Positions 43,293 through 53,210 of a stretch of 64,000 nucleotides of DNA are shown one piece after another. Source of the stretch: GCA-2733415 sp964276095 (lineage in GTDB: Bacteria; Bacteroidota; Bacteroidia; Flavobacteriales; Flavobacteriaceae); the NCBI GenBank assembly GCA_964276095.1, contig CAXYDR010000001.1, positions 868,001-932,000 on the forward strand, read 5' to 3'. The first letter of the stretch is position 1; every line of letters starts with the position of its first letter. The notes under the pieces were generated by a model. That model searched no databases. It was given only the letters and a program-made list of their open reading frames with translations, and was not told where the DNA came from. The position numbers and the translations under genes were made by a program.

Positions 43293-44846
43293 TTATGAAG
43301 CTTCTTTTACCTCATTTTTATATAGATTTAGGATATTGTGGGCAATATTCTCTTTTTTATTCTTTTTAGCTTTTATCGATACATATTCATTTTCATATTT
43401 TGAAATAAAAGTATCTATTGTAAAATTATCAATGATTTTTTGTCTAGCGTATGTTCCTTTTTGTAGTCGCAGTGTTTCATTTTCTAGTAATTCTATGACT
43501 CTTTTACCTATAGTTTCATAATCTTTAGGTTTACATATAAATCCACTGTTTTCATCTAATGCTTCTGACACTCCACCAACATCAGTTGCTACAACAGGAA
43601 CTCCACAACTCATCGATTCAAGAACAGTATAAGGGAAACCTTCTGAAATTGAAGTTAAAATAGATACATCCCCTTCTAAAAATATTTGATGAGGTTTGTC
43701 ATGATAACCAGCTAGTATAAAATTATCTTCTAAGTTTAGTTTTTTAATCAAAGAATTGCATTCCGCAGTGTATTCTGGTACCGCATTATTATCGCCATAA
43801 ACTAAATATCTTACATTTGGAATAGTATTTTTTACAACTTCACACGATCTAATCATTGTACAAATATCTTTTAAATCGAATATTCTAGCTGCAGCTACTA
43901 CTGTAGGAACTCCTTGTATATGAGTTGGTTTATTACCTGGTTTAAATAATAAGTGATCTATACCATTATAAATAACATCTATTTTATTTTCATCTGCGCC
44001 ATAAAGTTTTTCCCATTTCATATTAAACTTATTAACTGATAGGATTTTATCCGACTTATAATACGCTAATTTTGTAATGCTTTCAGAAAACTTAATTAAC
44101 AACTTCTTTAAAAAAAACGAATATTCAGATGAATTAATTGCCAATAAGCGCTCTCTTATAAATACTCCGTGTTCGGTTGTTATAATTGCTGACTTATATT
44201 TATATTTTGCAACCAAAGCTGGTATTATAGGAAATCCTGCTAAAGTTACATGAGCGATATCCGTTTTTGGAACATCTATAGATAAAGGAATTAAAAAACG
44301 ATATATCCAACGCATTCCAATAGTTAAATCATTAATTGATGTTTCTGCTATAGGATCGTCAGAAAGTAATTTTACAGCTATTTCACAAAATGAATCCCAT
44401 ACAATTTTGCTTTTCATTGTTTCCTTATAATCATAGTCTTGAAAATACAACCACATATTATAAATAGTCTCATTTAATAACTGTAAATCAGTTTCTTCTT
44501 GATAAAAATTGAAAACTAAATCTTTAAATAAGGGTAAAAAAACTTTATGTATTGTTTTATCTTTAGTGCGATCTTTTCTATTTAATATTTTATAATATGC
44601 TTTCCCGTAATTTATATAATCATAAGGTTCATAAGGAGCCCAAAGAGGTACTTGAACAACGTGTTTTATAGCATCACTCAACTCATATTTATAAGTAGTT
44701 TCATAAGCAGCATTAATAGAATACAATGTGAAATCTACATTTTTAACTTTGTTACAAAGCATGTGTGCCCATGTAGATACCCCTCCGCCATTGAAAGGGT
44801 AAGTCCCTTCTAATATTAATAATACTTTAGTATTTTTCAAAATCAT
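43293..44846 (-). CDS. pelF: PelF-like glycosyltransferase (GT4, DUF3492)
   Basis: A cytosolic family-4 glycosyltransferase of 517 residues. The N-terminus is the DUF3492/PelF block (KVLLILEGTYPFNGGGVSTWAHM), followed by HVTLAGFPIIPALVAKYKY and ITTEHGVFIRERL. The C-terminal nucleotide-sugar half has VIYNGIDHLLFKPG, VVAAARIFDLKDI and the GT4 acidic motif SEGFPYTVLESMSCGVPVVAT near residues 400-425. PelF of Pseudomonas uses UDP-hexosamine or UDP-GalNAc to build Pel. It is the first gene of the leftward run; a dyad at 44888-44908 lies 42 bp before its start. Confidence 0.86.
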   Translation of the reverse strand: MILKNTKVLLILEGTYPFNGGGVSTWAHMLCNKVKNVDFTLYSINAAYETTYKYELSDAIKHVVQVPLWAPYEPYDYINYGKAYYKILNRKDRTKDKTIHKVFLPLFKDLVFNFYQEETDLQLLNETIYNMWLYFQDYDYKETMKSKIVWDSFCEIAVKLLSDDPIAETSINDLTIGMRWIYRFLIPLSIDVPKTDIAHVTLAGFPIIPALVAKYKYKSAIITTEHGVFIRERLLAINSSEYSFFLKKLLIKFSESITKLAYYKSDKILSVNKFNMKWEKLYGADENKIDVIYNGIDHLLFKPGNKPTHIQGVPTVVAAARIFDLKDICTMIRSCEVVKNTIPNVRYLVYGDNNAVPEYTAECNSLIKKLNLEDNFILAGYHDKPHQIFLEGDVSILTSISEGFPYTVLESMSCGVPVVATDVGGVSEALDENSGFICKPKDYETIGKRVIELLENETLRLQKGTYARQKIIDNFTIDTFISKYENEYVSIKAKKNKKENIAHNILNLYKNEVKEAS

Positions 44847-44887
44847 ACATTATTGTTTTAATAAAACTTAATAATACAAGTCAAATA

Positions 44888-44908
44888 CATTAGCATAAAT
44901 AGCTAATG
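44888..44908. promoter_or_regulatory. Candidate operator or leader stem before the PelF-like gene
   Basis: CATTAGC-ATAAATA-GCTAATG is a perfect 7-7-7 inverted repeat 42-62 bp upstream of the leftward start codon. It has no T-run, so it is more likely a protein site or leader stem than a terminator. A second dyad, CACAGTTA-TTAAT-TAACTGTG, lies at 45006-45026. Confidence 0.35.
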
Positions 44909-45096
44909 AAATGAATTAATTAAAATAATAAGTAATTTTTGGTTTTACTATAAGTACAATACAAAAAGTATTTTTTTCAAAGTATTTTCCTTGGGAAGAA
45001 ATTTTCACAGTTATTAATTAACTGTGATTTAAAGTTAGCATCTATTAATAACATTACCAAGCATTTAGTAACATATTTTAAAAAAAACGTAAGGAT

Positions 45097-46317
45097 TTAG
45101 TCTAGTTTATAGTATCCACATTTTAAATATGCTCCTTCAGGAAAACTATTAATTACAGGATGATCACTATCGTGATAAGTATTGTCTAAAACTTTAAATT
45201 TACGTGAACCATTTTGAATTTCTGCTTCACAAATATCAAAAAAGTTATCAGATAAAATTCTTGATGAACAAGATGCAAGTATTAACAGCCCTCCTTTAGC
45301 TGTTAATGAAGTTCCTAAACGCGCTAAACGTGAATAACTGTGAATTGCCTTATCAACTTCTTTTGCGCTTTTAGCAAATGATGGTGGGTCAATAACCACA
45401 ACATCAAAGGTTTTACCTTCTTTTACTAAACTATGTAAACCAATAAAAGCATCAACTGCCATTGTTTTATGAGTTCCAGTATATTCATTTAACTTTCCGT
45501 TTTGAACTGCCATTTCTAATGCTTGTGCAGAAATATCTAAACTAGTTACTTCCTTTGCTCCATTGGCTAATGCATGAACGGAAAATCCTCCTGCATATGA
45601 AAATACATCAAGTACAGATTTTCCTTTTGAAAGTTCACCTACTCGCCTTCTATTTTCCCTATGATCTAAAAAATAACCTGTTTTATGACCGTAAATTACA
45701 TTGGCAGAGAAATTAACTCCATGTTCTTTAAATAAAACTACATTGTCATTTAAATCTCCATAAATTACTTGACCATCTTTTAAACCATGATTTTCTTTGC
45801 TTTTTTGAACATTCCTACTCAAACGCAATACAATGGTTTTGCAATTACTTTTATCTAATAAATGAGGTAAAATATCATTCAAATAAGGGAACCAAATAGT
45901 AGCATATACTTTCACAACTAAAACATCTGCATAAACATCTGCAATTAATCCTGGAAATCCATCTGCTTCTCCGTAAATAAATCGGTAACTATTGGTATCT
46001 GTTTCTAATAATTCTTTTCTAATATCAAAAACTGTAGCAACACGTGCTTTAAAAAAATCCGAGTCTAATTTTGCAGGTTTACCGAATTGAACTAATTTAA
46101 TTTTTATTGGTGAATACGGATCATATAATCCACAAGCTAGAAACTTGTTTTTCTTATTGTCATATATTACAACAACATCACCAGAATTAGCTTCAACACT
46201 TTGTTTTACAATACTATCTTCAAAAATCCATGGATGCCTTTTCTTAACCATACGCTCTGCTTTAGGACGTAATTTTACGGAAATGACTTTTGTTGGTGTT
46301 TCTGGTAAATTTATCAT
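45097..46317 (-). CDS. rlmI: 23S rRNA m5C1962 methyltransferase RlmI-like (PUA + SAM MTase)
   Basis: A 406-residue RNA methyltransferase. The N-terminal PUA domain has VKLRPKAERMVKKRHPWIFEDSI and GLYDPYSPIKIKL. The central RlmI/RlmK segment has RFIYGEADGFPGLIADVYAD. The Rossmann domain binds SAM at VLDVFSYAGGFSVHALANGAKEV, and VVIDPPSFAKSAK with SCSSRILS forms the active-site region. The target (C1962 of 23S rRNA) is taken from the E. coli relative. It is a single gene between the Pel-like locus and the peptidase gene. Confidence 0.85.
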   Translation of the reverse strand: MINLPETPTKVISVKLRPKAERMVKKRHPWIFEDSIVKQSVEANSGDVVVIYDNKKNKFLACGLYDPYSPIKIKLVQFGKPAKLDSDFFKARVATVFDIRKELLETDTNSYRFIYGEADGFPGLIADVYADVLVVKVYATIWFPYLNDILPHLLDKSNCKTIVLRLSRNVQKSKENHGLKDGQVIYGDLNDNVVLFKEHGVNFSANVIYGHKTGYFLDHRENRRRVGELSKGKSVLDVFSYAGGFSVHALANGAKEVTSLDISAQALEMAVQNGKLNEYTGTHKTMAVDAFIGLHSLVKEGKTFDVVVIDPPSFAKSAKEVDKAIHSYSRLARLGTSLTAKGGLLILASCSSRILSDNFFDICEAEIQNGSRKFKVLDNTYHDSDHPVINSFPEGAYLKCGYYKLD

Positions 46318-46401
46318 AAACTATAGTGACTTATAAACACCAAAAATAAGGAATAAAGATGGTGATTTATCTTTTGAATAGAATAGTTATTAAAAAAGAA
46401 A

Positions 46402-46427
46402 AGCGCTCTCATTTACATGAGAGCGCT
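46402..46427 (-). terminator. Hairpin terminator after the M16 peptidase gene
   Basis: The 11-bp arms AGCGCTCTCAT and ATGAGAGCGCT are followed, on the minus strand, by a T-rich run (complement of 46391-46401). It ends the leftward peptidase gene, whose stop is 23 bp away. Confidence 0.85.
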
Positions 46428-46449
46428 AAACTATTCTATAAAGTTCTAT

Positions 46450-49425
46450 TTACAACTTCACCTTTTCGTTTTTGTAGTTGAATAAATTATCAACATCCAT
46501 TTCTTGAACTTTACCTAATTTTGCTAAAGCTTTCATATCAACATCTTTCTTGTTTCCAATAACTAAAACATTGTATTTTTCACCTTTGATATTGGTATTG
46601 AAAAATTCTTTCAAATCTTCCATTGTCATATCTTTAATAGTGTTATACATTGCCTCTCTATTATCATTTTCAATACCTAGTTTTTGCAAACGTTCGTATG
46701 ACCAGAAAATGTTAGACTTGGTAATACGTTGCGCTGCAATTTTCTTTAATGTAGCTGCTTTTGCTGCTTCAAATTGCTCTGTAGCTGCTGGCATATCATT
46801 CATTAAATCCATCATTGCATTTACCGCCTGTTCCATTTTATTTGCTTGAGTACCAACATAAGCCATTACATAATTTGCTTCACCTTTTTTAGATGCATTT
46901 CTATAACTAGAAAAAGCTGAATAAGCTAATGATTTAGATTCTCTAATTTCTTGGAATACAATTGAAGATAGTCCACTACCAAAATAAGTGTTAAATAAAG
47001 TAGACGCTGCAATATTTTCTGCTTTAAAAGGTTCTCCTTTTGCTAATAAAAGCATCTCCGCTTGAACCATGTCATAATCAACATAGTATACGTTTCCACC
47101 TGTTTCCTTTTGAACATATTCTGTAGCCTTAGGATAATCTTTTAAATCAGCTGATACTTTATGATTGCTATTTAAAGCAGTAATAGCCGCAGAAACATCT
47201 TTACCATAATAAAAAATACGTTGTTTATAATTACGCATATCTTTAACTATAGAAACTAATTCTTCTGGATTAATAGCTTCAAGTTCATCTAATTGATAAA
47301 TATTACGCAAACGTGAGTTCTCACCATATTGTCCGTAGTTATACAAACCTCCCCAAAGGATATTTCCTTTTTGAGTTTTATTATCAACTCTACCTTTAGC
47401 AATTTTTTCTACATATTTATTATAAGTATCTTGATTAGCTATTGCATTTTCCCATAGGTGTTCTAAAAGAACTAAACCTTCATTTAAATTTTCTTTTAAA
47501 CCGCTAATACCTACATATGATTTATCATTACCAGTACTTACATTATAGTTAATTCCTAATTTGTAAAACTCTTTTTTAAGTTGCTCAGGAGTATACTTAT
47601 CAGTTCCCAAATAATCAAGATAACCAACGGCTAATCCAAGTTTTTTATCATTATCCTTACCCATATCAAAAATGATATTCAAATCGAATAAGTCATTGTT
47701 TTTATTTTCAACATAAGATACTTCTACTCCATTTTCTAAAGTAGTTTTCTGTAACTCTTTGTTATAATCAATAAATAATGGAGTAATATCTTTTGAATCT
47801 ATTTTATGAAAACTTTGTACAAATTCCGATTGCTTCCCTCTGTTTAAATTTATTGGAGTAATACCAGGATTTTTCACCTTAGTAATATTCTTGTCCTCAC
47901 CTTTACGCTTGTATGTAACTACGTAGTTGTTTTTATAAAATGAATTTGCAAAGTCTACTAAATCTTGTTTAGTTATTTTTTTCAATTCATCCAAAAAAGC
48001 TACCTTATTTGTCCAATTTTCATGGTGAATAAATGCATTGTAATATGCACTAGCTAAAGCAGTATTGTTTTCATATTGACGTGTTTTAGACAATTTCATG
48101 TCATTAATTACAGCCTCTATCATCCACTCATCAAATTCACCTTTCTTTAGTTTTTCAATTTGTGCTAATAACAAATCTTTAACTTCATCCAAAGTTTGAC
48201 CTTCTTTTGGTGAACCAGTAAACTGATGATATCCATAATCATTTAAGAATGTTGGAGAACATCCACCACGTTGTACAGCTTGTTTTTGATTTAAATTTAA
48301 ATCAATTAAACCTGCATTACCATTAGCTAAAATCATGTCAGCTAAGGTCAATAACTTTTCTTCTTTACTACCAATAGCACCAGAACGGAAAGCTATAGAT
48401 ACATTTTCTGCAGTTGGACCGAAAACTTCACTTGTTATAGGAGATGTAATTGGTTCTTCTTTTGGTAATTCTGGGTGAACAACTTCCTTGCGTTCCATTT
48501 TTCCAAAAGCATTATCAACCATTGCAATAGTTTCATCAAAATCAAAATCACCTACTAAAACTACAGCCATGTTATTTGGTACGTAGTATTTATTAAAGTA
48601 ATTATGAATATCAATCATTGAAGGATTCTTTAAATGATCCGCAGTACCAATAGTAGACTGTTGTCCGTATGGATGATTTGGGAATAAATCCTTTAACATA
48701 GCTGCATAACTTTTTCTAAAGTCATTATCCTGCCCTCTGTTAAACTCTTCAAAAACAGCTTCTAACTCTGTATGGAATAAACGTAAAACTAATTCGCTAA
48801 AACGTTCGCTTTCTACAGTTAACCATTTTCCTAACTCGTTAGCAGGAATCTTGTTTTTATATACTGTTTCTTCAAACCAAGTATGTGCATTAGTCCCCTC
48901 AGCTCCTAATGAACTAATCATTTTGTCATATTCATTGGCAATAGAATGATTAGATGCTTCTAAAGAGGCTTCATCTATTTGCTTGTATAAAGCTAACTTT
49001 TTCGCAGGGTCTTGTTCCGCTCTATGTTTTTCATATAAATCTGCAATTTTTTCTAGATGCCCTTTTTCAACATCCCAGTCAGCAGTACCAATTTCATGAG
49101 TTCCTTTAAATACCATATGCTCTAAATAGTGAGCAAGACCAGTAGATTCTTTAGGGTCGTAATTAGATCCTGCACGAACTGCGATATATGTTTGGATTTT
49201 AGGCTCTTCAGTGTTTTTACTTAAATACACTTTTAATCCATTATCTAAAGTATACAAACGTAATCCAGTAGGGTCATTTTCTACAGTTTCATATGCAAAT
49301 CCTTTTGCATCTTTTTGCTGATTAACAGCATAGGTCTTCTCTTGACTAGCTTCTATTGAAGTGTCAGTTTTTTTACAACTTATTACTAAAAGACATAGTA
49401 AAAAGAGGCTTGCTAATTTTTTCAT
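46450..49425 (-). CDS. M16 family metallopeptidase lipoprotein
   Basis: A 991-residue zinc peptidase of the insulinase/pitrilysin type, exported as a lipoprotein (lipobox LLVISC, cysteine at residue 17). The HxxEH zinc motif is in GLAHYLEHMVFKGT near residue 105, with the downstream glutamate in EAVFEEFNRG. A second M16 half without catalytic residues follows (GLAVGYLDYLGTDKYTPEQL onwards). It probably degrades peptides in the periplasm or at the outer membrane. The gene has its own terminators on both sides. Confidence 0.92.
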   Translation of the reverse strand: MKKLASLFLLCLLVISCKKTDTSIEASQEKTYAVNQQKDAKGFAYETVENDPTGLRLYTLDNGLKVYLSKNTEEPKIQTYIAVRAGSNYDPKESTGLAHYLEHMVFKGTHEIGTADWDVEKGHLEKIADLYEKHRAEQDPAKKLALYKQIDEASLEASNHSIANEYDKMISSLGAEGTNAHTWFEETVYKNKIPANELGKWLTVESERFSELVLRLFHTELEAVFEEFNRGQDNDFRKSYAAMLKDLFPNHPYGQQSTIGTADHLKNPSMIDIHNYFNKYYVPNNMAVVLVGDFDFDETIAMVDNAFGKMERKEVVHPELPKEEPITSPITSEVFGPTAENVSIAFRSGAIGSKEEKLLTLADMILANGNAGLIDLNLNQKQAVQRGGCSPTFLNDYGYHQFTGSPKEGQTLDEVKDLLLAQIEKLKKGEFDEWMIEAVINDMKLSKTRQYENNTALASAYYNAFIHHENWTNKVAFLDELKKITKQDLVDFANSFYKNNYVVTYKRKGEDKNITKVKNPGITPINLNRGKQSEFVQSFHKIDSKDITPLFIDYNKELQKTTLENGVEVSYVENKNNDLFDLNIIFDMGKDNDKKLGLAVGYLDYLGTDKYTPEQLKKEFYKLGINYNVSTGNDKSYVGISGLKENLNEGLVLLEHLWENAIANQDTYNKYVEKIAKGRVDNKTQKGNILWGGLYNYGQYGENSRLRNIYQLDELEAINPEELVSIVKDMRNYKQRIFYYGKDVSAAITALNSNHKVSADLKDYPKATEYVQKETGGNVYYVDYDMVQAEMLLLAKGEPFKAENIAASTLFNTYFGSGLSSIVFQEIRESKSLAYSAFSSYRNASKKGEANYVMAYVGTQANKMEQAVNAMMDLMNDMPAATEQFEAAKAATLKKIAAQRITKSNIFWSYERLQKLGIENDNREAMYNTIKDMTMEDLKEFFNTNIKGEKYNVLVIGNKKDVDMKALAKLGKVQEMDVDNLFNYKNEKVKL

Positions 49426-49461
49426 TTAAAAATTGTTTAGTTGTTTTAAAAATAAGCATAA

Positions 49462-49492
49462 AAAAAACGCTATCAAACTGATAGCGTTTTTT
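49462..49492. terminator. Hairpin terminator after sucD
   Basis: AAAAAACGCTATCA pairs perfectly with TGATAGCGTTTTTT (14 bp, three-base loop). It lies between leftward sucD and the leftward peptidase gene. Confidence 0.88.
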
Positions 49493-49548
49493 AACTTTAT
49501 TTTATGTTTTTTCTAACAGTGTTTACTATTAGAAAAGATATCTTTTAA

Positions 49549-50433
<885 letters not shown>

Positions 50434-50495
50434 TTTTTTAATTTTTTATAATTGTTACAAATGTAATTTTTTCTATCTAAACTTATAAACTTTTA

Positions 50496-50906
50496 TCAGG
50501 AAAATTTTACTGATAAATATGCATTATTATCTACAGCTTTTTCATCAGCCATTTGACTCATTTCATGACAAGAAAATAACTTACCATCTTTTACTTCCCA
50601 AATAGAGATAAAATGCGCTAGGCATATTTCATCTTCTGGTTGATCAAATGAAACTGCGTAATAAGTATAACGTACCGTTACAAAATTATCTTCTGCTATG
50701 AGATGACTTATTTCCGGCCTTAACACTTTAAAAGACTGAGAAGTACGCTTTCCATGCTCAATAATATCGTTGTAATTAAATTTTACAAAACCTGCACTAC
50801 TACTCCAATACAATTCACACTCAGGGTGAATGAAAGATTTTAAAACCTCTTCATTTTTATAAAAATCTGATTCGTAAAACGATTTGACTAGTTCTTTTGG
50901 GTTCAT
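50496..50906 (-). CDS. NTF2-like (SnoaL-type) protein
   Basis: A 136-residue protein with the cone-like NTF2 fold pattern: KELVKSFYESDFYKNEEVL, FIHPECELYWSSSAGF, YNDIIEHGKRTSQSF and HFISIWEVKDGKLFSCHEMS. No signal peptide. Members bind small molecules or are enzymes, and nothing identifies a ligand. The upstream LpxD paralogue gene ends six bases before it. Confidence 0.7.
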   Translation of the reverse strand: MNPKELVKSFYESDFYKNEEVLKSFIHPECELYWSSSAGFVKFNYNDIIEHGKRTSQSFKVLRPEISHLIAEDNFVTVRYTYYAVSFDQPEDEICLAHFISIWEVKDGKLFSCHEMSQMADEKAVDNNAYLSVKFS

Positions 50907-50912
50907 ATTTAA

Positions 50913-51842
50913 TTATTTCAGTTTCTTTATTATTTCTGGTAGTTTTCTAATATAAGCCATTTCTTTGAAACGTTCCCTAGCTTCAACAGCTGGAGAACCA
51001 AAGTATTTTTTATTTTCATCCGTAGAATGTCCTAAGCCAGACTGAGCAAAAATCTCGGTTCCTTTAGCTATAGTAATTCCGCTTTTAACACCAACTTGTC
51101 CCCAAAGAATAACCTCATCTTCTATTACAACACACCCAGCTACTCCAACTTGCGATGCTAGTAAACATTTTTTTCCAACAATAGTATCGTGTCCAATTTG
51201 AACTTGATTATCTAATTTCGTCCCATCACCAATTGTGGTTGAAGCGGTAACTCCTCTATCAATTGTACACGATGCTCCAATATCAACATTATCGCCTATA
51301 ACTACATTACCACCAGAAATTAATTTATCCCTAAATTCTGGCCTGCTTTTATAATAAAATGCATCAGCACCTAAAACAGATCCTGAATGTATGGTAACAT
51401 CATTACCGATTACAGTATCATCATATATAGAAACATTAGCATGAATAAGGCAATTATCACCGATAATTACATTATTTCCAACAAAAGCATTTGGTTGAAC
51501 AATAGTATTCTTACCAATTTTAGCCGACACAGAAATTATTCCATTCGCCTTTTCAAAAGGTTTAAAATATTTTGTTAATTTATTAAAATCACGAAATGGA
51601 TCGTCAGATATCAATAAAGCTTTTCCTTCTGGACAATCAACCTGTTTATTTATCAAAATAACGGTTGCTGCAGAATTCAATGCGGCATCATAATATTTTG
51701 GATGATCAACAAAAACAATATCACCAGCAGTAACTACATGAATTTCATTCATTCCTGAAACAGGAAAATCAGCTACTCCAACATAATTTGTGTTAATTAT
51801 TGTTGCTATTTGTGATAATGTATGTACTTGAGGAAATTTCAT
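50913..51842 (-). CDS. LpxD paralogue (UDP-3-O-acyl-glucosamine N-acyltransferase-like)
   Basis: A 309-residue left-handed beta-helix acyltransferase. The N-terminal uridine-binding part is GDIVFVDHPKYYDAALNSAATV, followed by hexapeptide repeats (GKNTIVQPNAFVGNNVIIGD and others) and the putative catalytic histidine in QIGHDTIVG. It ends shorter than the true LpxD at 54.6 kb, which is in the main lipid A cluster. This second copy lies after efp, overlapping its stop by one base, and is common in Flavobacteriia. It may acylate another UDP-sugar; the substrate is not known. Confidence 0.82.
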   Translation of the reverse strand: MKFPQVHTLSQIATIINTNYVGVADFPVSGMNEIHVVTAGDIVFVDHPKYYDAALNSAATVILINKQVDCPEGKALLISDDPFRDFNKLTKYFKPFEKANGIISVSAKIGKNTIVQPNAFVGNNVIIGDNCLIHANVSIYDDTVIGNDVTIHSGSVLGADAFYYKSRPEFRDKLISGGNVVIGDNVDIGASCTIDRGVTASTTIGDGTKLDNQVQIGHDTIVGKKCLLASQVGVAGCVVIEDEVILWGQVGVKSGITIAKGTEIFAQSGLGHSTDENKKYFGSPAVEARERFKEMAYIRKLPEIIKKLK

Positions 51843-52408
51843 TATTCTTTAACTCTTTCTTTGTAAGTCCCTTTTTCTGTTTCTACCTTAATTTTATCTC
51901 CTTCATTGATAAATAAAGGTACATTTACAATTGCTCCAGATTCAACAGTTGCTGGTTTTGTAGCATTTGTTGCTGTATTTCCTTTTACCCCAGGTTCTGT
52001 ATGCGTAATCTCTAATACAACTGTAGCAGGCATATCAACAGATAAAGGCATTTCGTCTTCAGCATTAATTAACACAGTAACTACTTCTCCTTCTTTTAAT
52101 AATCCAGGAGCATCCAATGAATTTTTCTCTAAAGTAATTTGGTTATAATCTTCCACATTCATAAAGTGAAAAGTATCTCCTTCTGGATATAAAAACTGAA
52201 ATTTTTTCGTTTCTACACGAACTTCATCAATTTTTCTTCCTGATGGAAATGTATTATCAATTACCTTTCCTGAAGTAACACTTTTTAATTTTGTACGAAC
52301 AAAAGCAGGACCTTTACCTGGTTTTACATGTAAAAATTCAATGATTTTATAAATGTCATTGTTATATCTGATACATAATCCGTTTCTAATATCTGAAGTA
52401 GATGCCAT
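51842..52408 (-). CDS. efp: Elongation factor P
   Basis: Relieves ribosome stalling at consecutive prolines. It is 188 residues in three beta domains, with the tip loop HVKPGKGPAFVRTKLKS at residues 28-44, where K34-equivalent lysine is at the turn. The other blocks are NTFPSGRKIDEVRVE and the end PLFINEGDKIKVETEKGTY. It lies between lpxA (12 bp) and the LpxD paralogue (one-base overlap). Confidence 0.94.
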   Translation of the reverse strand: MASTSDIRNGLCIRYNNDIYKIIEFLHVKPGKGPAFVRTKLKSVTSGKVIDNTFPSGRKIDEVRVETKKFQFLYPEGDTFHFMNVEDYNQITLEKNSLDAPGLLKEGEVVTVLINAEDEMPLSVDMPATVVLEITHTEPGVKGNTATNATKPATVESGAIVNVPLFINEGDKIKVETEKGTYKERVKE

Positions 52409-52420
52409 AATTTTGTTTTT

Positions 52421-53206
52421 TTAATTTGATTTAAAATATCCTTTCATAATTCCACGTTTTGAATTTTTAATAAACATTAAAATTTCATCACGCTCTTTAG
52501 AAGCTGTCATTTCTGCTTCAATTACAGCAGCTGCTTGTGAATTATTGTGTTTTCCTTGATAAAGGATTCTATATATGTTTTGGATTTCCCTGATTTTCTC
52601 AATTTCATATCCTCTTCTACGCAAACCTACTGAGTTAATTCCCACATAAGAAATTGGCTCTCTTGCAGCTTTTACATAAGGAGGAACGTCTTTACGAACT
52701 AAAGTACCTCCAGTTACGAAAGCATGATTTCCAATTGAACAAAATTGATGTACTGCAACCATTCCTGCTAATATAACATTATCACCTACTGTGATATGTC
52801 CTGCTAGAGTTGTGTTGTTTGAAAAAATGCAATTTTCACCAACAAAGCAATCATGTGCAATATGACAATACGCCATAATTAAACAATTATCACCAACTAC
52901 TGTTTTCATTTTATCAGTAGTACCACGGTTAATAGTTACACATTCACGTATAGTTACATTGTCTCCTATTTCAACAGTAGTATCTTCGTCATTATATTTC
53001 AAATCTTGCGGTACAGCAGAAATTACTGCTCCGGGAAAAATTCTACAATTCTTACCAATTCTAGCGCCTTCCATAATGGTCACGTTAGAACCAATCCAAG
53101 TTCCGTCTCCTATAACTACATTATTATGAATTGTTGTAAAAGGTTCAATAACAACATTTCGTGCTATTTTAGCTCCTGGGTGTACGTATGCTAATGGTTG
53201 ATTCAT
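52421..53206 (-). CDS. lpxA: Acyl-ACP--UDP-N-acetylglucosamine O-acyltransferase LpxA
   Basis: First enzyme of lipid A synthesis, a left-handed beta-helix. Key residues are in YVHPGAKIARNVVIEPFTTI, NRGTTDKMKTVVGD, the catalytic histidine in CHIAHDCFVGENC, and AVHQFCSIGNHAFVTGG. The C-terminal helical domain has GINSVGLRRRGYE. It is 261 residues, typical. It starts four bases after lpxC-fabZ ends. Confidence 0.93.
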   Translation of the reverse strand: MNQPLAYVHPGAKIARNVVIEPFTTIHNNVVIGDGTWIGSNVTIMEGARIGKNCRIFPGAVISAVPQDLKYNDEDTTVEIGDNVTIRECVTINRGTTDKMKTVVGDNCLIMAYCHIAHDCFVGENCIFSNNTTLAGHITVGDNVILAGMVAVHQFCSIGNHAFVTGGTLVRKDVPPYVKAAREPISYVGINSVGLRRRGYEIEKIREIQNIYRILYQGKHNNSQAAAVIEAEMTASKERDEILMFIKNSKRGIMKGYFKSN

Positions 53207-53210
53207 ATTG

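Noticed and set aside
45006..45026. The CACAGTTA dyad as terminator of the RlmI-like gene
   Set aside because: There is no T-run after the stem on the minus strand, so it is not a typical intrinsic terminator; noted only as a dyad.
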